This document shows positions 17,242 to 25,677 of a stretch of 64,000 bases of DNA, piece by piece. A program made the translations under genes and the position numbers. The stretch spans positions 3,257,001-3,321,000 of the forward strand of contig NZ_CP080269.1 of NCBI RefSeq assembly GCF_019431355.1. The letters are read 5' to 3'. Below the pieces are notes generated by a model, which did not search any database, was not told where the DNA came from, and saw only the letters and a list, made by a program, of their open reading frames with translations. The stretch's first letter is position 1. The number at the start of each line of letters is the position of its first letter. Source of the stretch: Paenibacillus sp. R14(2021). GTDB lineage: Bacteria; Bacillota; Bacilli; Paenibacillales; Paenibacillaceae.

Positions 17242-18141
17242 TCAGCCTTTGACGGCACCGATCATAATTCCCTTCACGAAAAAACGCTGCAGAAACGGAT
17301 ACACGCACAAAATCGGCAGCACCACGACGATGGAGATCGTCATTCGAATCGAAGTCGCCGTCAGCAGCCGCGACGGGTCGATCGGCTGGCCGCTCGACGA
17401 GGAACGCATCAGCGCCGCCAGCGCGTTCACTTCGCTCAGATGCTGATACAGCACGAATTGCAGCGTATACAGCTTGGCATCCCGCATCAGAAACAGCGTA
17501 TCCATGAAGGCATTCCATTGTCCGACGCTTGCGAATACGCCGATGGTGGCCAAAATCGGCATCGAGAGCGGAAGCACGACCCGTGTGAACCGCACCATAT
17601 AGCCGGCTCCGTCGAGCTGCGCCGACTCTTCCAGGGCCGGCGGAATTTGCTCGACGTAGGTTTTGAACAAAATCACGAAGAAAGGCGACACCAAGCCGGG
17701 CAGGATATAGGCCAGAAAGTTATTTAGCATGCCTAAATTTTTCATTGTCACGAACCAAGGAATCAATCCCGCATTGAAGTACATCGTCACGATCACGAAC
17801 CGGTACCAGAACGTCCGCTTCCAATATTCGCCCCGGCAGAACGCGTAGCCGAGGAAGGCCGAACCCACCAGGGTCAGCAGCGTGCCGAGAACGGTGCGGG
17901 CGACCGAGATGAACGCGGCGTTCCACAGTCCCTTGATCTTGAACACTTCGACGTAATTATGGAAGTGCGTCCCCTTCGGGAGCAGCAGAATTTGCCCGGT
18001 CGAAGCGAGCTTGTTATCGCTGATCGTGTTAATGAAGATGTAGTAGAACGGGAAAATGCAAGCCAGCGTAAATAAGGTGAAGGCGATAATATTCATGACG
18101 TTAAATAGTTGGTTGCCGAGCGTTCGCTCCTCATGCAGCAT
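17242..18141 (-). CDS. carbohydrate ABC transporter permease (LplC / MalG type)
   Basis: A 299-residue inner membrane protein with six predicted spans. The sequence HFHNYVEVFKIKGLWNAAFIS is typical of LplC proteins, and the ATPase-docking EAA loop reads EESAQLDGAGYMVRFTRVVL followed by PLSMPILATIGVF. The end KGIMIGAVKG is the usual C terminus. GGAGG lies 9 bases upstream of the ATG. It pairs with the permease encoded 14 bases upstream and works with the binding protein encoded downstream. It should be energised by a shared MsmX-type ATPase encoded elsewhere. Confidence 0.9.
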   Translation of the reverse strand: MLHEERTLGNQLFNVMNIIAFTLFTLACIFPFYYIFINTISDNKLASTGQILLLPKGTHFHNYVEVFKIKGLWNAAFISVARTVLGTLLTLVGSAFLGYAFCRGEYWKRTFWYRFVIVTMYFNAGLIPWFVTMKNLGMLNNFLAYILPGLVSPFFVILFKTYVEQIPPALEESAQLDGAGYMVRFTRVVLPLSMPILATIGVFASVGQWNAFMDTLFLMRDAKLYTLQFVLYQHLSEVNALAALMRSSSSGQPIDPSRLLTATSIRMTISIVVVLPILCVYPFLQRFFVKGIMIGAVKG

Positions 18142-18155
18142 CCGGGTAGACCTCC

Positions 18156-19118
18156 TTAAATAATCGATTCTTTGCGGATTGCCCGTGACATCGCGTTCGC
18201 GGCGAACAAGAGCACGATACTGACGACCGACTTCAGCATGCTGACGACCGTGGCGAACGGAATATCGTTGCCAAGCATCCCTTGGTTGTACACGAACAGG
18301 TCAAGCACCTCGATGCCGCCTTTGTTCATAGGGTTCTGGAAGACGAAATATTGCTCCAGTCCGTTGTTGATGAAGTTGGCGATCGACAGCAGCAGCAGCA
18401 CGAAGAATGTCGGCATCAAGCCCGGTACGGTAATATGCCAAATCCGCGCAAAACGGCCGGCTCCGTCGACGGTCGCCGCTTCGTACAGCTCCTGTTCGAT
18501 CGAGGCAATCGCGGCAAGGTAGATAATCGCGCTCCAGCCGAGGCCTTTCCAGGTCGCGTACGCCAGCATCGTCAGCCAGATATGACTGTCCGTGGCTAGG
18601 AAATTGATTTCATTATGGATGAGGCCCGCCGCGAGCAGGAAGCGGTTGAGGAATCCGTCCCCTACGGAGAAGACCGACCAAGCGACGGCGTAGACCAGAA
18701 TCCAGCTGATGAAATTCGGCAGCGTCGTAAGCGTTTGCACAAGACGCTGAAATCGCTTGAAGCGGACTTCCGTCAAGCAGATCGCGAAGATCGCGGGCAA
18801 GGGCGATGTCAGAATGCCCAGAAAGCTGATCGCAAACGTATTGCGCAGCACGCGAACGATGTCTTCCCGTGTCACCGCATTGTCCACCAGCGCGGCGAAG
18901 TGCTTCAAGCCGACAAACGGCGTATCCGACAGCTTCATCCCGGCATGATAATCGAAGAACGCATAAATCCAACCATAGAGCGGGTAATAACAAAATAAAA
19001 GGACGACGGCCAGCAGCGGCGTTGTCAGCAGAAACAGCTGAAAGCCGGCTCGTTTCTGCGCGTTGGAATCCTTCTTCGGAGCTAGGGTACCGGCCCTCGG
19101 TTCAGCGGCAGTTTTCAT
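18156..19118 (-). CDS. carbohydrate ABC transporter permease (LplB / MalF type)
   Basis: A 320-residue membrane protein with six spans. PLYGWIYAFFDYHAGMKLSD and TPFVGLKHFAALV are typical of LplB; the EAA docking loop is YEAATVDGAGRFARIWHITV followed by PGLMPTFFVLLLLS. The start is set at Met4 (19118) because AAGGAG then lies 10 bases upstream; the ATG three codons earlier touches that site. First gene of the operon, behind a plausible promoter at 19161-19188. Confidence 0.9.
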   Translation of the reverse strand: MKTAAEPRAGTLAPKKDSNAQKRAGFQLFLLTTPLLAVVLLFCYYPLYGWIYAFFDYHAGMKLSDTPFVGLKHFAALVDNAVTREDIVRVLRNTFAISFLGILTSPLPAIFAICLTEVRFKRFQRLVQTLTTLPNFISWILVYAVAWSVFSVGDGFLNRFLLAAGLIHNEINFLATDSHIWLTMLAYATWKGLGWSAIIYLAAIASIEQELYEAATVDGAGRFARIWHITVPGLMPTFFVLLLLSIANFINNGLEQYFVFQNPMNKGGIEVLDLFVYNQGMLGNDIPFATVVSMLKSVVSIVLLFAANAMSRAIRKESII

Positions 19119-19160
19119 GGAAGTCATGCTCCTTTCAGTTATGGATGCGCTGTCATATTC

Positions 19161-19188
19161 AGTGTAGCGAGCAGAGGAGGCGCTGCAA
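19161..19188 (-). promoter_or_regulatory. probable promoter of the LplB-type operon
   Basis: Minus-strand TTGCAG (19183-19188) and TACACT (19161-19166) are separated by 16 bases, about 43 bases upstream of the first ATG. Confidence 0.45.
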
Positions 19189-19248
19189 ATAATAATAATT
19201 TCGAATGCTGATACGGTTTTGGAGTCGTTTGCTGCCTGCGTCCAGGAT

Positions 19249-19276
19249 CAAAAAAAAAGGCCGACCTAATGGTCGG
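19249..19276 (-). terminator. terminator of the NUDIX gene
   Basis: Minus-strand CCGACC, a 4-nt loop, GGTCGG, then CC and about nine T residues. A compact strong terminator between the NUDIX gene and the ABC operon. Confidence 0.85.
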
Positions 19277-19400
19277 TCCCGCAATGATAAAGAGCGATGC
19301 ATCCCTGCGGCTGAAAACCAAAAAACCAGATCGCAGGGAGAATGCCGACGACTTGCCGCTTAATTTCAGTATTTTGATCCCGGTCTCAACCTTCTCCAGC

Positions 19401-19832
19401 TTACCAGCCTAAGCTATCAAACCACATCTCGCCGCGGTTCTTCCCAATGGCCGTGCGGATATAACCGATCATCGGCTCCGGCAGCGCCCTGCGGTCGAAC
19501 CACTGCAGCGCTTCGCATTTATGCGGTTCGGCATTGACGATCACTCCGCGCCAAGCGCGAACGTTCAAATAGAAATCGATCCATTCCGTGTTTCCGTTCT
19601 TGCGATGGATCACGCCCGCGATGTCCAGGTCCTCGGGCAAAATATCGACGCCCGCTTCTTCCTTGGCTTCCCGAATCGCGGCCGATTTCACTTCTTCTCC
19701 GCCGTCGATCCGTCCTGCCACGACGCTCCACTTGCCGTCTTCGAAGCCGGTATTCTTTCTTTTCAGGAGCAGCACTTCCTCGTTCCGATAGAAGAGGAGA
19801 TGGACGGCTCCGAAGAAAATTGGGGTTCTCAT
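19401..19832 (-). CDS. NUDIX hydrolase
   Basis: A 143-residue cytosolic hydrolase. The NUDIX box is complete: GRIDGGEEVKSAAIREAKEE followed by AGV, with the Glu residues that bind the metal in REAKEE. An 8-oxo-dGTP-diphosphatase-like opening, IFFGAVHLLFYRNEEVLLLK, precedes it, so the substrate is probably a nucleoside diphosphate derivative. The ATG at 19832 has GGAGG five bases upstream and gives the common start MRTPIFFGAV; an earlier in-frame Met adds 12 unlikely residues. Monocistronic with its own terminator. Confidence 0.88.
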   Translation of the reverse strand: MRTPIFFGAVHLLFYRNEEVLLLKRKNTGFEDGKWSVVAGRIDGGEEVKSAAIREAKEEAGVDILPEDLDIAGVIHRKNGNTEWIDFYLNVRAWRGVIVNAEPHKCEALQWFDRRALPEPMIGYIRTAIGKNRGEMWFDSLGW

Positions 19833-20162
19833 GGTATCCTCCGTGTTAACTAAGCCCAGTAAATCCATTTATTATAATACTCAAACGAAGACTTGTTTAG
19901 ATGCTTTAGACGCGGCACAGTTCCGCCTCCTGTCTTAAGAAAATAAAGTATTAGACTGGATGTATTGAATTCGTGCGGTGTTTCGAATTGCCAAACCCGT
20001 CAGGCTCTGAAAAATAAGTATTAGACTGACCCCTAAAAACGGAACAGCAGCATATCAGACGAGAAAAAAAGTCTGAGCTGCTGCTCTATTATTGAACGCT
20101 AACGTTCCCAGTTAGTTTAACAATGACATCTACTCTGCCCTCTAGCTTGGATGAATTTAATA

Positions 20163-20573
20163 CTACTCCTGAACACCCAATGCTTGCTGTAGTCGAATGA
20201 TTTCGGCCGCGTCGAATGTTCTCTTCTTATTGCTGCTGATGTTTTTACCTTTGGAGAATGTAATCCGAATCGTATCGCCATACGCGAAATCTTCAAACCG
20301 AAGCGGCTTCCCGTCGGCGTCCGCAAGCTTGGTTTCGCTCGTTACTTTGATGTTGCATAAGTAACCGACATCGTCGATTGCTCCGTGTTTGCCGCGGTTG
20401 ACTTCATCAGAGCAGTTCACGAGAAATTCGCGATTTTGTATCGTTTCGATCGAATCCTCGAAGCTCTTGACTGTACTGCCTCTTCCACCCGATACGAACC
20501 ATAGGACAATGAAAAGGATAACGAGAAGTAGCAATGCCAACGTGACGAGCGTCTTTTGTCGAATAAAAATCAT
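20163..20573 (-). CDS. small membrane-anchored hypothetical protein
   Basis: A 136-residue protein with one N-terminal membrane segment (LVTLALLLLVILFIVLWFV) and an extracellular domain. The part SETKLADADGKPLRFEDFAY with GDTIRITFSKG has the strand pattern of an OB-like fold seen in small Bacillales lipoproteins (DUF3221-like), but no lipobox is present. The start is odd: AAGGAGG lies one base before the ATG at 20573, too close for normal initiation, so the real start may be a rare codon a few positions inside (ATT). More AT-rich than the operons to its left. Function unknown. Confidence 0.55.
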   Translation of the reverse strand: MIFIRQKTLVTLALLLLVILFIVLWFVSGGRGSTVKSFEDSIETIQNREFLVNCSDEVNRGKHGAIDDVGYLCNIKVTSETKLADADGKPLRFEDFAYGDTIRITFSKGKNISSNKKRTFDAAEIIRLQQALGVQE

Positions 20574-20741
20574 TCCTCCTTGCAATCCCAATTATATCTT
20601 AAACGCAGTATGCAAAGAGTTTGTTACGCATTATCTGCCCTTTAGTGTTATGCGATTCCTGCCTTTCATCGGGAATGAGATCAAGTTCTTGTCAATTCGA
20701 CGACTTTCTATTCCAATGCCAATTGATTCTATTGTTATCAA

Positions 20742-21311
20742 TCATTTTTTCGTTTCAGATCCAAGAACCTTCCCTGCCTTGTCCATGTACAACTTTGTCA
20801 TCTTACCATCCTTGTTCTGCCCAATTACTCCGAAAAACAGTGCATGCTGATCTTTACTAATCTTGAAGTGATATCCTTCAGCCCATCCCTCCCCTGGTCT
20901 TATACCGTATTTAATCGCAGTCTGCACCATATCTGTTGAATCAAGTAAAAGATCACCTTGTGGAATAATTTTAAAATCTTGAGTGTTTTCTTTGGCTATT
21001 TGTTCAATTGCGATTTTACCTTTTTTTATGTTGATGATCAGAGTTTGGTTTCGCGGACCATTTGTAAAGAGCAAATTCCAAATTTCCCTTTTTCCATCAT
21101 GCCCAAGCGTTGAAGGAGGCATCGATCCTTTATCACCAACACTCGTAATGTAAATTAACTCTGCCTGAGTATCCCATTTTCTAGCTTCGCCAAGACCGAT
21201 CTGATGAGCCTCTAGTAAAGAAATTGCTGGGCTATTAGATGCCCTTACTGCGCCCATATCAATGAAGCAGCTTACATAAGTTAAGAAAATTAAAATGGCT
21301 CTCCGGAACAT
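20742..21311 (-). CDS. secreted hypothetical protein, PepSY-like
   Basis: A 189-residue protein with a signal peptide (FRRAILIFLTYVSCFIDMGA, cleavage near VRA-SN). The ATG at 21311 has GGAGG eight bases upstream. The mature part (SLLEAHQIGLGEARKWDTQA, then WNLLFTNGPRNQTLIINIKK) has the alternation of an A-rich helix and a W-containing strand pair seen in PepSY-type domains; this is an impression of fold, not a match. It reads in the same direction as the small gene at 20163 but is separated by 168 bases. Function unknown. Confidence 0.5.
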   Translation of the reverse strand: MFRRAILIFLTYVSCFIDMGAVRASNSPAISLLEAHQIGLGEARKWDTQAELIYITSVGDKGSMPPSTLGHDGKREIWNLLFTNGPRNQTLIINIKKGKIAIEQIAKENTQDFKIIPQGDLLLDSTDMVQTAIKYGIRPGEGWAEGYHFKISKDQHALFFGVIGQNKDGKMTKLYMDKAGKVLGSETKK

Positions 21312-21435
21312 GGAAAGAAACCTCCGGTATTTTTTGGAGTAGTTTACCATGTCGCCGATTGAATTATTCTGCCCGTTAGTTGGACAAAGCCAGCTTGCAT
21401 TTAACTATCGAATTTGTCTTGTGGATCTCAGACAT

Positions 21436-21493
21436 AAAAAGTCCCCTTCAAGTAGACTGTAGTGCTTTCTTAGCACTTGTCTACTCGAAGGGG
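21436..21493 (-). terminator. long terminator hairpin after the triple-domain gene
   Basis: CCCCTTCAAGTAGAC (21443-21457) pairs with GTCTACTCGAAGGGG (21479-21493) with one mismatch; an inner AGTGCT/AGCACT stem closes the loop. Five T residues follow on the minus strand. The right arm belongs to a 70-bp segment that is repeated at 23067-23136, where the left arm is absent. Confidence 0.75.
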
Positions 21494-21537
21494 ATACTAT
21501 CCGTGTGAGGTCCTGCGTTCAGAACATCCCGCCGCCG
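21468..21537. repeat. 70-bp direct repeat, copy A (SDR 3' end fragment)
   Basis: Matches 23067-23136 at 66 of 70 positions, same orientation. Read on the minus strand it encodes the last residues GGGMF and stop of the SDR gene plus the right arm of its terminator. Here it is detached from any SDR gene and lies downstream of the SnoaL-like gene. Confidence 0.85.
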
Positions 21538-21563
21538 AGTACCTATGGTTCAGCCGTGCAGCA

Positions 21564-23003
21564 TTACTTGCCGTTTAGAGGTGTCGAGATTTCTTGTAGG
21601 AAACGGCCGAAGTTCCCTTCCGACCAGTGCTCGACGGATTTGCCGTTCTCAATGCGGTCGATGGAAATGCCGCTGAGGTGGACTTCACGGCCGGATGCCG
21701 GGATTCCTAGAATCGTGCCGGTGTGGACGCCTCCCAGGGTCCAACGCGTAACGACTTTGTTGCCCTCTGCGATTTGATCGAGCACTTCCAATTTATAACC
21801 TTTGAGCGCCCCTTTTAGCTCGAGGTCGCTAGCGAGCCAAACTCCGCGGTCCATGGGACCGTCAAATCCGTGAAGCAACAGGTCCTTCGAGATATACTTA
21901 TCGAAGCCGGCAGCGAGATCCCCGTTGTAGCTAGCGTAGAACGCCGCGGCTACTTGTTTTGGATCCTGTTGGTTGTTTAGAGGAGTCGAGATTTCCTGCA
22001 GGAAACGACCGAAGTTTCCTTCCGACCAGTGCTCGATGGATTTGCCGTTCTCAATGCGGTCGATTGAAATACCGCTGAGGTGGACTTCACGGCCGGATGC
22101 TGGGATTCCTAGAATCGTGCCGGTATGGACGCCTCCCAGGGTCCAACGCGTAACGACTTTGTTGCCCTCTGCGATTTGATCGAGCACTTCCAATTTATAG
22201 CCTTTGAGCGCCGCTTTTAGCTCGAGGTCGCTAGCGAGCCAAACTCCGCGGTCCATGGGACCGTCGAATCCGTGAAGCAACAGGTCCTTCGAGATATACT
22301 TATCGAAACCGGCGGCGAGATCCCCGTTGTAGCTAGCGTAGAACGCCGTGGCGACCTGTTTTGGCTTCAGTAGGTGATTGGCCGAGACTTCGCTTGATAC
22401 CTGGACTTTATTGTTTTTAATGTTTTGAGTTACTTGATTGGTTGGGGGAGCCTGGAGCTCCTGCAAGAATCGTCCGAAGTTCCCTTCCGACCAGTGCTCG
22501 ACGGATTTGCCGTTCTCAATGCGGTCGATGGAAATACCGCTGAGGTGGACTTCGCGGCCGGACGCTGGAATTCCCAGAATCGTGCCGGTTTGGACGCCGC
22601 CCAGTGTCCAACGTGTGACGACCTTGTTGCCTTCCGCTATTTGATCGAGAACTTGCAGTTTATAACCTTTGAGCGCCCCTTTTAGCTCGAGGTCGCTAGC
22701 GAGCCAAACTCCGCGGTCCATGGGACCGTCGAACCCGTGAAGCACCAATTTCTTTGAAATATATTTCTCGAAGCCAGCGGCGAGATCCCCGTTGTAGCTG
22801 GCGTAGAACGCCGCGGCTACCTGTTTTGGCTTCAGTTGATGACTAGACGATGCACCCTGGTTGGATTTTTCAACTTTGTTCGCTCTTACAACAGTAGCTG
22901 CGTAAGAATGCGAACTATTCGAGAACGATACTGTTCCGACTGTACCAAGTGTCATCGTTAGAGCAAGACTTAATACCTTTAATTTATTATGGAATTTCTT
23001 CAT
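21564..23003 (-). CDS. secreted protein with three tandem SnoaL-like (NTF2-fold) domains
   Basis: A 479-residue protein: signal peptide (about residues 1-36, ending SYAA) and three nearly identical units of about 126 residues at roughly 59-184, 214-339 and 348-473. Each runs PKQVAAAFYASYNGDLAAGF, DGPMDRGVWLASDLELKGAL, NKVVTRWTLGGVHTGTILGI, and ends HWSEGNFGRFLQE. This is the pattern of SnoaL-like polyketide cyclases or ester cyclases, normally single-domain cytosolic enzymes of about 130-140 residues. Secretion and triplication are both unusual. Linkers differ: about 29 residues between units 1 and 2 and 8 between units 2 and 3. Substrate unknown; it may bind rather than convert a ligand. Confidence 0.75.
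   Translation of the reverse strand: MKKFHNKLKVLSLALTMTLGTVGTVSFSNSSHSYAATVVRANKVEKSNQGASSSHQLKPKQVAAAFYASYNGDLAAGFEKYISKKLVLHGFDGPMDRGVWLASDLELKGALKGYKLQVLDQIAEGNKVVTRWTLGGVQTGTILGIPASGREVHLSGISIDRIENGKSVEHWSEGNFGRFLQELQAPPTNQVTQNIKNNKVQVSSEVSANHLLKPKQVATAFYASYNGDLAAGFDKYISKDLLLHGFDGPMDRGVWLASDLELKAALKGYKLEVLDQIAEGNKVVTRWTLGGVHTGTILGIPASGREVHLSGISIDRIENGKSIEHWSEGNFGRFLQEISTPLNNQQDPKQVAAAFYASYNGDLAAGFDKYISKDLLLHGFDGPMDRGVWLASDLELKGALKGYKLEVLDQIAEGNKVVTRWTLGGVHTGTILGIPASGREVHLSGISIDRIENGKSVEHWSEGNFGRFLQEISTPLNGK
21585..21962 (-). repeat. SnoaL-like unit 3 (DNA repeat)
   Basis: One of three near-identical 378-bp coding repeats within the gene at 21564-23003. Nearly all differences from unit 2 are single bases. 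Confidence 0.85.
21987..22364 (-). repeat. SnoaL-like unit 2 (DNA repeat)
   Basis: Middle 378-bp repeat. It shares with unit 3 the variants FDKYISKDLLLH and KLEVLDQ, so units 2 and 3 are the most recent duplicates. Confidence 0.85.
22452..22829 (-). repeat. SnoaL-like unit 1 (DNA repeat)
   Basis: First 378-bp repeat. It differs from the others at FEKYISKKLVLH, KLQVLDQ and GGVQTG, and is therefore the most diverged of the three. Confidence 0.85.
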
Positions 23004-23066
23004 CGCAAATTATCTCTCCCTTAGCATCATTTAGTTAAGTCTTTAAGGTAATCGGCTTAAAGAGAC

Positions 23067-23136
23067 TCTTAGCACTTGTCTACTCGAAGGGGTTACTATC
23101 CGAGTAAGGTCATGCGTTCAGAACATCCCGCCGCCG
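23067..23136. repeat. 70-bp direct repeat, copy B (native SDR 3' end)
   Basis: Matches 21468-21537 at 66 of 70 positions. Its right part is the authentic last codons of the SDR gene; its left part is only the right arm of the old terminator, the other arm having been displaced by the upstream region of the SnoaL-like gene. Confidence 0.85.
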
Positions 23137-23864
23137 GCGCCGATTGTTTGACCGGTGATCCATCGGGCTTGATCTGATACCAAGAAGCCGACAATGTCAG
23201 CGATGTCTTCCGGCGTACCGACGCGTGCCAGAAGTGTTTGGGCAATCTCTCCGTCGATAACCGCTTGTCCGGCAGCGATCAGAGCCGGCGTAAGGGTAGC
23301 GCCGGGAAGGACGCTGTTGACGGTAATTCCCCGAGCGCCTACTTCATGAGCGAGCACTCGAACAAGATGGTCAGTAGCGGCTTTACTCGCTGCGTAAACG
23401 CCAGTTCCCGGACGAGGGATGATTGTCAGTCCAGCAGAGATAGCGACTATCCGCCCTCCATCCGGAAGTCGGATGGCCGCTTCTTTGAGGGCAATGAAGC
23501 TCCCGCGTGTGTTGGTAGCAAACATTTCATCGAACTGTTCATCCGTCGTGCCGACAATGGTGCCGTGTTTCACATTCGCAGCGTTGAGCACCACGATATC
23601 CACGTGTCCAAATTATTTCTCGGCTAAATCAAACAGTCCTCGCATTTGCGCGGAGTCGGAGATGTCAGCCCCCACAGCGATAGCCTTACCACCGCTTTGT
23701 ACGATGCATTGCACGACCTCTTCGGCGTCTTGACGGGCACTGGGGTAGTAGTTGACTACCACGTTGACACCGTCCTTACTAAGACGCTCGGCGATAGCCC
23801 TACCAATCCCACCCGACGCTCCGGTCACCAACGCTACTTTGCCCTGAAGAGATAATCTGTCCAT
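23118..23864 (-). pseudogene. SDR family oxidoreductase gene interrupted by one in-frame stop
   Basis: The frame runs MDRLSLQGKVALVTGASGGI with the cofactor motif TGASGGIGRAIAERL, reaches GLFDLAEK and hits TAA at 23613-23615 (codon 84), then continues in the same frame with FGHVDIVVLNAA, the catalytic VYAASKAATDHLV (YxxxK), and the C terminus WITGQTIGAGGGMF. Total 249 codons, the normal length of FabG-like 3-oxoacyl reductase/glucose dehydrogenase relatives. Without the stop all motifs are intact, so the loss is recent, or a sequencing error. Divergent from the LysR regulator at 24164, which would have controlled it. Reinitiation at a GTG just after the stop would give a protein lacking the NAD(P)-binding half. 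Confidence 0.8.
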
Positions 23865-24099
23865 GTAAATTCCTCCCTCCTTAATTTCTAGACTTAATTG
23901 AAAAAATTGGGGTTAACTTATCTAAGCTCCCGAGGCTTACCGGAACGCACGAATATTATAAGCTGCCCTACTATGATGCCGGCTTTCGATACGCTGTGAC
24001 TGACAAAATACGTTTAGATCATGCTTAGAATAAATTGTTCCGCCCCGGTACAAGTACTACTTTACATCGATACTTACCGCATGATAAACACTATATCAA

Positions 24100-24128
24100 T
24101 GTACATTAACACTAAATCTATATATAAT
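24100..24128 (+). promoter_or_regulatory. probable promoter of the LysR gene
   Basis: TGTACA (24100-24105), a 17-base spacer and TATAAT (24123-24128), about 36 bases before the LysR ATG. The rest of the divergent gap 23865-24163 is AT-rich and likely holds the LysR binding sites, though I cannot point to one with confidence. Confidence 0.45.
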
Positions 24129-24163
24129 GGTCGCTGAAGCTTGATCAAACATGGAGGGTTTTC

Positions 24164-25063
24164 ATGGAACTGCGACAATTGCGCTATTTTATGAAGGTAG
24201 CCGAGACCTTACACTTCGGACGCGCGGCCGAGCAATTGCATATGGCCCAACAACCGCTCAGTTATCAAATAAAGAGGCTTGAGGATGAGATAGGCGTTGA
24301 ACTGTTGAAGCGAACGACCCGTACGGTCGCGCTAACGTCCGCTGGCGAGGCGCTGCTGGCCGATGTTCAGGCCGGTCTTGGGCGAATTGACCGAGGGGTG
24401 GAAATAGCGCAACGAATCGCGCGCGGTGAAGGCGGCAAGTTGATTATTGGTTACTCAAGTTACAGTTTATATAGCGTTCTGCCACCGATTGTGCGCCAGT
24501 TTCGAGAACGGTTCCCGCATTTTGAGATCGTGCTTCTCGAGTTGGTTTCTCCTGAATTGGAGCTTAAGGTTCTAAACGAAGACGTGGACATTGGCTTCTT
24601 GATGTTCCCCGGCGCCAAAATGTCTGGATTAGCGTATGAAACGATCTATCAGGAGCCAGCCGCGATCGCGCTCCCCAAGAATCATCCCCTAGCCGAGCGA
24701 CAATCACTTTCGCTCCGGGAACTAGAAAACGAGAAGTTCGTGATGTACTCACGCAGCGCAAATCGCATGATCTTCGACGATTTCATTTCGTTATGCCATT
24801 TGGCTGGATTTAGCCCCGTCATTAATCAAGAGGCGGCAACCGAGTCTGCTATCATTAGTCTTGTGGCAGCCGGAGTTGGGGTGTCTCTAGTAGCGAGCAG
24901 CATTAGCAGAGTTCGACCGGATGAAGTCGCCTATCGGCGACTTATCGATCCCCCGCTGATCTCGGAGGCGGCAGTGCTATGGAAGGAGGAAAAACAACTA
25001 CCGATTTTGCAAGAAATACGTCAGATCGCGCGCGAAGTAACACAAAGAGAAGGTTCTGATTAA
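24164..25063 (+). CDS. LysR family transcriptional regulator
   Basis: A 299-residue regulator. The N-terminal winged HTH is complete: MELRQLRYFMKVAETLHFGR, AAEQLHMAQQPLSYQIKRLE, GVELLKRTTRTVALTSAGEA. The C-terminal effector domain (GKLIIGYSSYSLYSVLPPIV, then PHFEIVLLELVSPELELKVL) matches the CbnR/CatM/BenM subgroup that responds to aromatic or organic acids. GGAGGG precedes the ATG. It is back to back with the broken SDR gene. A strong terminator follows. Confidence 0.9.
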   Translation: MELRQLRYFMKVAETLHFGRAAEQLHMAQQPLSYQIKRLEDEIGVELLKRTTRTVALTSAGEALLADVQAGLGRIDRGVEIAQRIARGEGGKLIIGYSSYSLYSVLPPIVRQFRERFPHFEIVLLELVSPELELKVLNEDVDIGFLMFPGAKMSGLAYETIYQEPAAIALPKNHPLAERQSLSLRELENEKFVMYSRSANRMIFDDFISLCHLAGFSPVINQEAATESAIISLVAAGVGVSLVASSISRVRPDEVAYRRLIDPPLISEAAVLWKEEKQLPILQEIRQIAREVTQREGSD

Positions 25064-25066
25064 AGT

Positions 25067-25110
25067 AAAAGTCCACCAGGTTTTTGATTCACTGGGTGGA
25101 CTTTTATTGT
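25067..25110. terminator. terminator of the LysR gene
   Basis: AAAAGTCCACC (25067-25077) pairs with GGTGGACTTTT (25095-25105), with a U-tract after it on the plus strand. 25111-25267 contains nothing I recognise. Confidence 0.85.
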
Positions 25111-25480
25111 CTTGCGCAATTTATGTTTGCTATTTGACAGGCACCTCTTGAGCGCCTCTTGAAATTTCCGCCTACGTGAACCCAGCAGCCCAATTACGTA
25201 ATGTCGTTTACTATTGTTATAGCCCTTTAGCCATCCGTTTACCTTGAATCAGCCAGCTCATTTGCTGCATTAACCTCCCTCTATGAGCAAACGCTTTTCT
25301 CAGGATTTCTCGCTTATTCTCAAGAATGCGGCATTCTCAAAAACACATTAACCATGAGCAGTTGGATTGGTTATCAAGGTGAGGGGAACTTTGGAGACGG
25401 GAAAAGCGCAAAGCAACCTCTCCTTAGACCACCTGCTTTAAAAAGTGGTTACTTAGGAAAGATATAGTCGCACTTTTGGA

Positions 25481-25575
25481 TCTCCACAAGGTCTCATGGT
25501 GGTGACCCTCCCATGTCTCACAGAATCTTCGCTCCCACATTCCTTCATTCAACCTATCCATGAGGTGGAGGTCAG
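25481..25575 (-). ncRNA. candidate bridge RNA of IS element 1
   Basis: Three blocks are shared with the right end of element 2 at identical spacing: a 38-nt block containing CCTCCACC and GAAGGAATG (25538-25575), 17 variable bases, TGAGACATGGGAG (25508-25520), 20 variable bases, and GTGGAGA (25481-25487). CTCCAC and GTGGAG are complementary and would close the structure. IS1111-group elements are known to encode a guide (bridge) RNA downstream of the transposase, with conserved scaffold and variable loops. The RNA borders are not known. Confidence 0.6.
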
Positions 25576-25677
25576 ATATGCTGCCCGCCAGGATCTACGT
25601 CCGTATGTTAGTTAGCTCCGACTCATCCGTGCTTCTGCTGTTGTCATGGTTTATTTCGTTTAATGCCCGTTCGTAAC

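Noticed and set aside
21585..22829. Regular repeats suggestive of a CRISPR array
   Set aside because: The units are about 378 bp, coding, in frame and separated by coding linkers; no short spacers.
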